Shown in pieces: positions 34,292-41,632 of a stretch of DNA of 64,000 bases. Within the stretch, counting starts at the first letter, position 1. Every line of letters begins with the position of its first letter. Both the position numbers and the translations under genes were made by a program. Under the pieces are notes generated by a model. That model was not told the DNA's origin, ran no database searches, and saw only the letters and a list, made by a program, of their open reading frames with translations. This stretch comes from JAAZZY01 sp964612505. Its GTDB lineage: Bacteria > Chlamydiota > Chlamydiia > Chlamydiales > JAAZZY01. The stretch covers positions 21,513 through 85,512 of the forward strand of contig CAZTEX010000008.1 of assembly GCA_964612505.1 (NCBI GenBank), in the 5' to 3' direction.

Positions 34292-36043
34292 TTACATCCG
34301 CTGGGCGGTTTTTAAGCCAAGAATTGAAAATCCAATTTCAAATGTTCTCTTAACAAGATCGCATAAAAGAAGTCTTGAATCTTCAAACTCAGAATTAAGG
34401 ACTGGGCAGTCTCTAAAAAAGGCATGAAACCTTTCTGCTAATTGATAGAGGAAGTCGCAAATTCTATTAGGTAATAAGGACTCAGCCACATTTTCTAAAA
34501 TTTCTCTTAGTTGTAGAATAAATAAAGCCAGTTCAATTTCAGTCGCTTCATGAATCACTATCTTGGCGCAATTGAAAGATTGTAATTTAAATTGTGCTTT
34601 GGACTGAATGCTACAAATGCGAACATAAGCATAAAGCAAGAATGCAGCTGTATTTCCTTCAAATTGAAGCATCTTTTCATAACTAAAAGAATAATCTTTT
34701 GTTCGCAGGCTTGAAAGATCTGCATATTTTATGGCATTGATGCCTAGCGTTTGAGCTGTCGATAGAAGGTCATTTACATCACTGGCTCGCTCTTTTAAAA
34801 TGTTTTCAGCTTTTTCAACGGCTTTATAAAGAAGATCAACCAGCTTTTCAGAGTCGCCGCTTCGTGTTTTAAACTTTTTACCATCGGGTCCTAAAACAAG
34901 TCCAAAAGGGGCATGGTTCACTTCCACTTTCTGAGGATCATAAAATCCAGCAAGCTCAGCAGCTTTGAAAACCATTTGGAAGTGTAAGCTTTGTCCATTA
35001 TCAACAACATAAATAATGCGGTCTGCTTTTTCTATTTCAATTCGCTGATAAAGTGCGGCTAGATCTGTTGTTGCATAATTATATCCGCCATCTGATTTTT
35101 GGATAATTAAAGGGAGGGTGGTTCCTTCTTGAGAGATAAATTCATTCATAAAGATGCACTGAGCACCTTCTGAAAATTGGAGTATTTTTTTAGAAGCAAA
35201 CAGATCCAACATTTTAGGGAGAAGGGGATTATAAAAAGATTCACCCCGCTCAGTAATTTTTACATCTAGTAGATCATAAATTTTTTGATAGCCTATCCGA
35301 GATATTTCACAGATCTTCTTCCAAGCGCGGATGGCATCTGGATGATGTGCTTGTAGCTCTACTACTTGCTTTTGAGAAGCTTTTTTAAAGTTTTCATCCG
35401 AATCAAAAAGTTTTCTACTTTCTTTATACCATTGAGCTAAATGAAAAAGATCGGTCTTCTCAGATCCTTCTAAAACATGAGGATGATGAGACTTTAAAAA
35501 GTGAATTAACATCCCAAAAGGAGTTCCCCAATCACCAATATGATTAAGGCGCAAAACCTGATGTCCTAAAAATTCAAACAAGCGAGCTAAACAATCCCCA
35601 ATAATAGTAGAACGCAAATGGCCTACATGAAGCTCTTTAGCTGTATTGGGTGAAGAAAATTCAACAATGACTTTTTTGGGAGCTTTAGTGGGTTGGATTC
35701 CCAATCTTGGATCTAGGATAATTTTTTGAAGTGCATTTTCTAAGTAGGACTTTTTGATAGTAATATTAATAAATCCAGGTCCGGCTACTTGGCAAGATTC
35801 GATGAGGTCAGAAGGAGGAACTAAGATTTTAGCAGCGATATTTTTAGGGTTATCATTGACAAGTTTTGTGAGCTTTAAAGCGCTATTGCACTGATAGTGT
35901 CCAAGATGAGTTTGTTTAGAATGTGTGATTTCTAAAACATTGCGAAGCTCTTGTTCCGTGAGCTGAGGATAGACGGCTTTGATTTGTGTTTTAAAGATTT
36001 GTGACAGCTGCGATGAAAGTAGCTCTGTGTTAGACCAAGACAT
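34292..36043 (-). CDS. argS: Arginyl-tRNA synthetase
   Basis: I start the protein at ATG 36043 (MSWSNTELLSSQLS; 583 residues) because GAAAG precedes it and homologues begin here, while an upstream extension only reads through the end of the previous gene. The class I motif appears as FSSPNTAKELHVGHLRST and the degenerate KMSKS region as LGPDGKKFKTRSG, both typical of ArgRS. The tRNA-binding end YQLAERFHAFFRDCPV is conserved. It charges tRNA-Arg. It overlaps the 3' end of the dehydrogenase gene by 14 bases. Confidence 0.96.
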   Translation of the reverse strand: MSWSNTELLSSQLSQIFKTQIKAVYPQLTEQELRNVLEITHSKQTHLGHYQCNSALKLTKLVNDNPKNIAAKILVPPSDLIESCQVAGPGFINITIKKSYLENALQKIILDPRLGIQPTKAPKKVIVEFSSPNTAKELHVGHLRSTIIGDCLARLFEFLGHQVLRLNHIGDWGTPFGMLIHFLKSHHPHVLEGSEKTDLFHLAQWYKESRKLFDSDENFKKASQKQVVELQAHHPDAIRAWKKICEISRIGYQKIYDLLDVKITERGESFYNPLLPKMLDLFASKKILQFSEGAQCIFMNEFISQEGTTLPLIIQKSDGGYNYATTDLAALYQRIEIEKADRIIYVVDNGQSLHFQMVFKAAELAGFYDPQKVEVNHAPFGLVLGPDGKKFKTRSGDSEKLVDLLYKAVEKAENILKERASDVNDLLSTAQTLGINAIKYADLSSLRTKDYSFSYEKMLQFEGNTAAFLLYAYVRICSIQSKAQFKLQSFNCAKIVIHEATEIELALFILQLREILENVAESLLPNRICDFLYQLAERFHAFFRDCPVLNSEFEDSRLLLCDLVKRTFEIGFSILGLKTAQRM

Positions 36044-37115
36044 TCTTTCTTTCTTTTTCCTCGGCAATAAGTTTTTGTGCAAGTTGATCGGCTGTGGCTG
36101 AAGTGCAAGCTTGTAAGCTTTCTGCTAATTGATAAACTTCAAGAAGACGATCAGAAATTTGCTCAGTCTTAAACAAAACTTTTTGAGCATGAGTATCACG
36201 AGGATCAATGGCAGAAGCAACATCGATGACGCCACCTGCATTCACAACATAATCTGGTGCGTAAAGAATATTTCTATCTGCTAAAGCTTTGCCATCTGCG
36301 GCAGTCAGTAATTGATTATTAGCAGCTCCAACAACTGCTCGGCAACGCAGCTTGGGAATGGTGTTGGAATTGAGAATGCCACCTAAGGCGCAAGGAACAA
36401 AAATGTCACACTCAAAATCATATACTTTTGATGGGTCTACAATTTGGGCTCCAAAATCATGGGCTACTTGTTGCACTAACTTTGTGTTGAGCTCTGAAAT
36501 AAAGAGGTCCGCTCCGGCCCAAAACAATGCTTCGAGTAATTTGCGACCCACTCCACCGATACCTTGTATAAGAATTTTTTTTCCTACCAGAGAAGGGGTT
36601 CCCCACAAGTATTGAGAGGTTGCTTTAATACCGATAAAAACACCGTGAGCTGTAAAGCGAGCTGGATCACCAGTCCCTTTTTCACCCGGAAGTCCTAAAA
36701 TATGTTGAGTGGTTTCATTCATTGTAGAGACATCGCTTAGGGAGCAGTTCATATCTTCAGCACCAATATAGCGTCCACCTAAATAATTGATGGCCTCCCC
36801 TAAAGAATGAAGGAGTGCCGCAGGTTTTGGAAGGGTAGGGTTTAAAATGACAGTACTTTTTCCACCACCGACTTTTAGTCCTGCAAGAACAGATTTATAA
36901 GTCATCCCTTCGGCCAATCGCAGAACGTCTGTGAGAGCTTCTTCTCTACTAGAGTAAGGTAAAAAGCGAATGCCTCCTAAAGAGGGGCCAAAGGTGGTGT
37001 CGTGTACAGCAATAAAAGCATGAAGGCCGCAAGCAGAGTTCTTAACTTCAACCACTTCTTCAAAACCAGGGATCTCTAATTTTTTTATGTGTAAACTCAT
37101 GTTTTTAGTCTCCAT
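36030..37115 (-). CDS. Glu/Leu/Phe/Val dehydrogenase family, leucine dehydrogenase-like
   Basis: The 361-residue enzyme carries HDTTFGPSLGGIRFLPYSSR, then the catalytic-lysine block YKSVLAGLKVGGGKS and the dinucleotide loop IQGIGGVGRKLLEAL. The length fits leucine dehydrogenase rather than the longer glutamate enzymes. It oxidatively deaminates a branched-chain amino acid to its keto acid with NAD. C. trachomatis has an ldh gene (CT773, from memory) of the same family. Substrate choice among Leu, Val and Phe cannot be settled by eye. It faces a divergent gene across about 190 bases, in which ACTACT-N6-AGTAGT (37142-37159) might be an operator. Confidence 0.88.
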   Translation of the reverse strand: METKNMSLHIKKLEIPGFEEVVEVKNSACGLHAFIAVHDTTFGPSLGGIRFLPYSSREEALTDVLRLAEGMTYKSVLAGLKVGGGKSTVILNPTLPKPAALLHSLGEAINYLGGRYIGAEDMNCSLSDVSTMNETTQHILGLPGEKGTGDPARFTAHGVFIGIKATSQYLWGTPSLVGKKILIQGIGGVGRKLLEALFWAGADLFISELNTKLVQQVAHDFGAQIVDPSKVYDFECDIFVPCALGGILNSNTIPKLRCRAVVGAANNQLLTAADGKALADRNILYAPDYVVNAGGVIDVASAIDPRDTHAQKVLFKTEQISDRLLEVYQLAESLQACTSATADQLAQKLIAEEKERKNVLV

Positions 37116-37320
37116 AGATGCTAAAAATAAATCAACCTTCGACTACTCCAAAAAGTAGTTTGATCAGTCAAAATATTAAAATAAAATCACTTCCATAATA
37201 ATATTTTTATAGAATTTAGTAAAGTTATAAGTGTTTGCTCTTGAAGTAAAATCAAGCGGTGGGTTATCTTAAATCATATTTTTTTAATTTTAACTGACTA
37301 GGACAATGACTGAGGTACTC

Positions 37321-38040
37321 ATGCCAGATAAAGCTCTCTTGGATCCTTTAAAGCAAGATTTTTTATCTTATTTAAAGCCCAAACGTAAGCCAGACCTAAT
37401 TACAAGTTATTTGCATTATGTTGCTTTGAGAGATAAAATTTCTCCAGTTGTTTGCCCAAGATATAAACTTATTTTTAAAAGTTTAGAAGATAGTATTTCC
37501 ACCTTGGAGAAAGAAGGGCGTATCTGGAGAGAAACCCGTATTCATGTGGGACTTGAAAGTGCTGTTGTCAACGAGCAAACTAAAAAAATATATATATGCC
37601 CTTTTTCAGGTAAAGTTTTTGCTGATAATACCCATCCAAATCCCCAAGATGCCATCTATGATTGGGTTGCCAGATGCCCTCAAAACACCGAAAGAAAAGA
37701 TGGTCTTGTAGTCAAAAGATTTTTTGTTTCTGAAGATCCAGAAATCATTAAAACGTATATCGATCAATCAAATGTACCTGTTGTAAAAGTTGTATTCTCT
37801 TCCGCGTTAACAGGAGCTCTTTATCAAAATAAAGAAACTATTTTAAAAGAGTTCAAAAAAGATTATGTGAAGCCTTTTCCTTTAGATGAAATTCAAAATC
37901 AAAATAGATTTGAAATTGAAAGTGGATTGCTTCAATATATTCAAGAGCAGCTTGCTGAAGACCGAGTCTCTGAATTTATCGAAAGCTTATCTCAGTATGA
38001 AGAGTTTACCCCTTATATTGAGAAGTGGCTTGAAGGATAA
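37321..38040 (+). CDS. Conserved chlamydial protein, DUF2709-like
   Basis: The product has 239 residues from ATG 37321, where GAGGT lies four bases upstream; an ATG five codons earlier (37306) is the alternative. There is no signal or membrane segment. Visible features are a Cys-Pro pair region (IYICPFSGKVFADNTHPNPQ) that might bind metal, and a long helical C-terminus. I recall a protein of this kind (CT538) directly before yjeE/tsaE and dnaQ in C. trachomatis, which matches here. Function is unknown. Its stop overlaps the tsaE start by one base. Confidence 0.75.
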   Translation: MPDKALLDPLKQDFLSYLKPKRKPDLITSYLHYVALRDKISPVVCPRYKLIFKSLEDSISTLEKEGRIWRETRIHVGLESAVVNEQTKKIYICPFSGKVFADNTHPNPQDAIYDWVARCPQNTERKDGLVVKRFFVSEDPEIIKTYIDQSNVPVVKVVFSSALTGALYQNKETILKEFKKDYVKPFPLDEIQNQNRFEIESGLLQYIQEQLAEDRVSEFIESLSQYEEFTPYIEKWLEG

Positions 38041-38483
38041 TGAAGATAGAGTTTATCGCAAACTCCGCCCAAGAAACCTTTGATTTAGGTGCCTCTTTAG
38101 GCAAAAGATTACATCCAAATAGCCTTGTTGCGCTCCATGGTGATTTAGCAGCAGGTAAAACAACCTTTATCAAAGGAATTGCCTATTCAATCGGGGGCAT
38201 AGAGCCCAGTGAAATTAATAGTCCCACGTTTACCTTTTTGAATGTTTACGAGGGCTTGAAGTTTTTTTATCACTTTGATCTGTATCGGATGAAAGGGGCT
38301 ATAGAGTTTTTGCAAATGGGCTTTGATGAATACTTTGAGGCTGGGGGGATTTGTTGTGTGGAATGGGCAGAACGTATCCAGTCAACGTTGCCTGAAAAAA
38401 GAATTGATGTGTACTTGAGCTATCATAATCAAACTGCTCGAAAAATATCTATAGAATCTAAGTATGAAGAAATTAGTTTTTAA
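38040..38483 (+). CDS. tsaE: tRNA threonylcarbamoyladenosine biosynthesis ATPase TsaE
   Basis: The 147-residue P-loop protein has Walker A HGDLAAGKTTFIKGIA near 35-50, the family block INSPTFTFLNVYEG, the HFDLYRM segment and CVEWAERI. It works with TsaB and TsaD to place threonylcarbamoyl on A37 of ANN-reading tRNAs. It starts at the stop of the DUF2709-like gene and overlaps engB by 20 bases, so the four genes from 37.3 to 39.8 kb form one operon. Confidence 0.94.
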   Translation: MKIEFIANSAQETFDLGASLGKRLHPNSLVALHGDLAAGKTTFIKGIAYSIGGIEPSEINSPTFTFLNVYEGLKFFYHFDLYRMKGAIEFLQMGFDEYFEAGGICCVEWAERIQSTLPEKRIDVYLSYHNQTARKISIESKYEEISF

Positions 38484-39075
38484 AGTAGTTGAATTTATTA
38501 AAAGCTGTGCTGAAGAATCTAAAAGCCCAACTTTGAAAGATGACCGAGGAGAGCTTCTCTTTGAGATAGCTGTAGCTGGTCGCTCCAATGTTGGAAAATC
38601 AAGCCTTTTGAATCATCTTTTTAAATCTAAAGACTTAGTCAAAACATCTCAAAAACCAGGAAAAACCAGGTTGCTTAATTTCTTTAAAGTAGACGAGACG
38701 GCTGTTTTTTGTGATTTGCCCGGATATGGATTTGCAAATGTATCTGAAAAGATGCAAGATCAATGGCAAGACATGATCGAGCCTTACATTGAAAAAAGAG
38801 CTGCGCTTAAACTCATTTTACTTTTATTAGACATTCGCCGCAGCCCTAGTGAGCAAGATCTTCAGTTTTTTCAATGGGTTCGCTATCACCAAAAAACACT
38901 TTTGGTTGTCTTTACAAAAGTCGATAAAGTCAGCAAAAATGAAAAAGCAGTGCAAATTAAAAAGAATTTAGAAGCGCTTAATGCGCCAGAAATTCCTTTC
39001 GTCTGTTATTCAACCACAAAGAATGTCGGTCGAAGTGAGCTTGTTTTTGAAATTAACAAGGTGTTGCAGCAATGA
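38464..39075 (+). CDS. engB: Ribosome biogenesis GTPase EngB (YsxC/YihA)
   Basis: A 203-residue GTPase with G1 VAGRSNVGKSSLLNHLF near 35-52, switch TSQKPGKTRLLNFF, G3 DLPGYGFA and G4 TKVDK. These, and the small size, are diagnostic for EngB, which helps late 50S subunit assembly. The start lies 20 bases before the tsaE stop; the stop overlaps the dnaQ ATG by four bases. I do not recall engB in this place in C. trachomatis, so this may be an insertion relative to that genome. Confidence 0.95.
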   Translation: MKKLVFKVVEFIKSCAEESKSPTLKDDRGELLFEIAVAGRSNVGKSSLLNHLFKSKDLVKTSQKPGKTRLLNFFKVDETAVFCDLPGYGFANVSEKMQDQWQDMIEPYIEKRAALKLILLLLDIRRSPSEQDLQFFQWVRYHQKTLLVVFTKVDKVSKNEKAVQIKKNLEALNAPEIPFVCYSTTKNVGRSELVFEINKVLQQ

Positions 39076-39821
39076 AATTAATGAAAGATGAAACTTTTGT
39101 TTGCATAGATTGTGAAGCCACGGGGCTTGATTTAGAAAAAGATCAAATTATTGAAGTTGCCGCAGTTACATTTACTTTAGAGAAAGATCTCGAAATTTAC
39201 GATTCACTCGTTAATCCCAAAATCCCTATCCCTGAAGAATCCATCAAAATTCATAATATCACTCAAGAGATGGTGCAAGGGCAGCCCGAGGCTAAAGAAA
39301 TTCTACCTAAAATCCTTGAGATGATCGGCAAGCGTATTATTGTGGGACATGGTGTGAGTTTTGACATTAACCTCATTGATCGAGAAGCCAAAAAGAATGG
39401 AATTATCAGTTTGATTCGCAGTAATCCCTTCTTTGATACTCTTAGGATGGCAAGGCTTTATGGTGAAAGCCCTCAAAATTCTCTACAAAATTTAAGGCAA
39501 CATTTTAATATTAACGATGAAGGAGCTCATCGCGCGCTTAATGATGTGATTGTCAATATCGAGGTCTTTAGAAAGTTGGCTGTTCGATATAAGTCCATTG
39601 AACAACTGCAAAAAATTTTAGATAGACCTATTTTACTCAAAAAGATGCCTTTGGGAAAACATAAAGGGCGCTTATTGAAAGAAATACCTTTAGATTACCT
39701 CAAATGGGCAGCGAGCAAAGATTTTGATCAAGATCTTTCCTTTTCCATCAAATCAGAAATTAAAAGAAGAAAGCAGACAAAAGACTTTTCAAATTCTAGC
39801 AATCCATTTTCAGAATTGTAA
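39072..39821 (+). CDS. dnaQ: DnaQ-type 3'-5' exonuclease fused to a DUF3820 domain
   Basis: Residues 8-175 form a DEDDh exonuclease: ExoI FVCIDCEATGLDL, ExoII GHGVSFDINLIDRE and ExoIII HRALNDVIVN with the catalytic His and Asp. Residues about 190-235, MPLGKHKGRLLKEIPLDYLK, match the DUF3820 module, often appended to such nucleases. It could be the proofreading subunit of DNA polymerase III or a separate repair or RNA nuclease; the fusion favours the latter. Last gene of the tsaE operon, joined to engB by ATGA overlap. Confidence 0.88.
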   Translation: MKLMKDETFVCIDCEATGLDLEKDQIIEVAAVTFTLEKDLEIYDSLVNPKIPIPEESIKIHNITQEMVQGQPEAKEILPKILEMIGKRIIVGHGVSFDINLIDREAKKNGIISLIRSNPFFDTLRMARLYGESPQNSLQNLRQHFNINDEGAHRALNDVIVNIEVFRKLAVRYKSIEQLQKILDRPILLKKMPLGKHKGRLLKEIPLDYLKWAASKDFDQDLSFSIKSEIKRRKQTKDFSNSSNPFSEL

Positions 39822-40061
39822 AACTGCAGCCAATTTAGAAAGTTACAATAAAACTCAGGCAATGAATTCTTTTTATTCTCTTCGAGAAGAAAAGAAGTTG
39901 TGTTAATCTTCATTTAAAAAATAAAGTTGAAATTATTGCACTTAAAAGAGCTTTACAAAGGGTTTCTTTTAAAGATAAGGATTATTTTTTAAGAGACAAA
40001 AATAGACTTTTTAGCCAAAATACGGCTAATTTCAGCGGCTTAAAACAAGGTATATTAAAGA
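39822..40061. other. Intergenic region upstream of pdxS
   Basis: Two hundred and forty AT-rich bases between dnaQ and pdxS. It holds a dyad at 40011-40029 (listed separately). I see no terminator with a clear T tract for the dnaQ operon and no convincing small gene; the short ORFs on both strands here lack ribosome sites. Confidence 0.4.
40011..40029. promoter_or_regulatory. 19-bp dyad upstream of pdxS
   Basis: TTAGCC-AAAATAC-GGCTAA is an exact 6-base inverted repeat around a 7-base centre, ending about 32 bases before the pdxS ATG. It could be a regulator site or a small leader hairpin. No regulator gene (such as a PdxR type) is adjacent. Confidence 0.35.
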
Positions 40062-40946
40062 ATGGAAAAAGGATCATTTAAAATTAAAGTAGGTCTTGCA
40101 GAAATGCTTAAAGGGGGAGTTATTATGGACGTAGTAACTGCCGAACAAGCAAAAATTGCCGAAGATGCAGGGGCTGTTGCTGTAATGGCACTCGAACGAA
40201 TTCCAGCAGATATACGCAAAGATGGTAAGATTGCTAGGATGTCTTCTGTGGATCTCATTGAATCTATTCAAAAAGCTGTCACCATACCTGTAATGGCCAA
40301 ATGTCGAATTGGTCATTTTGTAGAAGCCCAAATGCTCCAAGCTTTAGGAATTGATTTTATTGATGAAAGTGAAGTTTTAACGCCAGCAGATCACCACTTT
40401 CACATTAATAAACACCCTTTTAAAGTCCCCTTTGTTTGTGGCTGTCGCAACTTGGGAGAGGCTTTAAGGCGAATTGGTGAAGGAGCTGCTCTTATTCGCA
40501 CAAAAGGCGAAGCGGGAACAGGGGATATTGTAGAAGCTGTGCTCCATATGAGAGACATTCAACGTGGAATTAGCCGATTGATTCACTTAAGCACTGAAGA
40601 GTTGATGACAGAAGCAAAAAACTTGGGAGCTCCTTACGAACTCGTATTGGAAGTGGCTCGAACTGGAAAACTTCCAGTTCCAAACTTTTCCGCAGGAGGG
40701 ATAGCAACACCTGCAGATGCAGCATTAATGATGCAGTTGGGTGCTGAAACTGTCTTTGTGGGTTCAGGAATTTTTAAGTCAAGCGATCCAGAAAAAAGAG
40801 CCAAAGCGATTGTTCAAGCTGTCACCTATTTCCAAGAGCCAGAAAAGTTGGTGGAAGTTTCAAGAGGACTTTCATCAGGAATGGATGGCCTTTCAGCCAA
40901 ATTATTGCAGGAAAATGAGCGTTTAGCATTGAGAGGGATTAATTGA
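40062..40946 (+). CDS. pdxS: Pyridoxal 5'-phosphate synthase subunit PdxS
   Basis: The 294-residue beta/alpha barrel starts KIKVGLAEMLKGGVIMDVV and includes AVMALERIPADIR, IPVMAKCRIGHFVEAQ, DESEVLTPADHHFHI and TKGEAGTGDIVEAVLHMR, all close to the PdxS consensus. With PdxT it builds vitamin B6 directly from ribose 5-phosphate, glyceraldehyde 3-phosphate and glutamine-derived ammonia. The catalytic lysines of the family fall in these blocks. pdxT follows with overlapping stop and start. De novo B6 synthesis is absent from C. trachomatis as far as I know. Confidence 0.96.
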   Translation: MEKGSFKIKVGLAEMLKGGVIMDVVTAEQAKIAEDAGAVAVMALERIPADIRKDGKIARMSSVDLIESIQKAVTIPVMAKCRIGHFVEAQMLQALGIDFIDESEVLTPADHHFHINKHPFKVPFVCGCRNLGEALRRIGEGAALIRTKGEAGTGDIVEAVLHMRDIQRGISRLIHLSTEELMTEAKNLGAPYELVLEVARTGKLPVPNFSAGGIATPADAALMMQLGAETVFVGSGIFKSSDPEKRAKAIVQAVTYFQEPEKLVEVSRGLSSGMDGLSAKLLQENERLALRGIN

Positions 40947-41536
40947 TTGGAGTTCTTGCTCTTCAAGGGGCTTTTCAAAAACATTTAGATTGCTTGCATC
41001 ACATAGGAGCTCAAGGAGCGTTGATAAAACACCCCGAGCAATTAGAAAATTGCTCTGGTCTCATTATTCCAGGTGGTGAATCAACGGCTCATTTAAAATT
41101 GTTAGGACCTCTCTTTTGGCAAGCACTCCTTAAGTTTGGACAATCAAAACCCATTTTCGGCACTTGCTGTGGGCTTATCCTTCTTTCAACTAACGTGGTG
41201 GGGCAGTCAGTCAAATCCTTAAAACTTTTAGATGTGACAGTTTCTCGCAACGCCTATGGTCGTCAAATCCAATCTTTTGAAGATCATGTAGAGGCGAGCT
41301 TAGATCATCAAAAAGTTGCCATCAAAGGATGTTTTATCCGTGCACCTAAAATTATTGAAGTCGGCAGTACCGTTAAAGTCTTAGCATATCATCATCAAGA
41401 TCCTGTCCTTGTCGAAAATCAATTGCACTTAGCTTGCACCTTTCACCCAGAGATTTCAGGAGATCTTCAACTCCACCAATACTTTTTTCAAAAGTGTCAA
41501 AATGAGCTTACTTCACCTTTAGGTTTGTCCTTATAA
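40943..41536 (+). CDS. pdxT: Pyridoxal 5'-phosphate synthase glutaminase subunit PdxT
   Basis: The 197-residue class I glutaminase starts at TTG 40943, whose last two bases begin the pdxS stop (TTGA), a coupled arrangement; GAGAGGGA lies upstream. The start is MIGVLALQGAFQKHLD. The glycine block IIPGGEST, the nucleophile Cys in FGTCCGLILLS and the His-Glu pair in CTFHPEISGD are all present. It releases ammonia from glutamine and passes it to PdxS. An intact triad means the pair should work. Confidence 0.93.
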   Translation: MIGVLALQGAFQKHLDCLHHIGAQGALIKHPEQLENCSGLIIPGGESTAHLKLLGPLFWQALLKFGQSKPIFGTCCGLILLSTNVVGQSVKSLKLLDVTVSRNAYGRQIQSFEDHVEASLDHQKVAIKGCFIRAPKIIEVGSTVKVLAYHHQDPVLVENQLHLACTFHPEISGDLQLHQYFFQKCQNELTSPLGLSL

Positions 41537-41632
41537 ATAAATTTCTTGATTTTTGCTCCTCTCGAACTTAAATTATACCTAAGAAAATAATTTAAATGGC
41601 TAAAAAGGCTTTTTCAAAGCAAGGAGTTTCAA

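Noticed and set aside
37142..37159. ACTACT-N6-AGTAGT dyad in the divergent spacer
   Set aside because: Six-base arms in AT-rich DNA arise by chance; mentioned only under the dehydrogenase gene.
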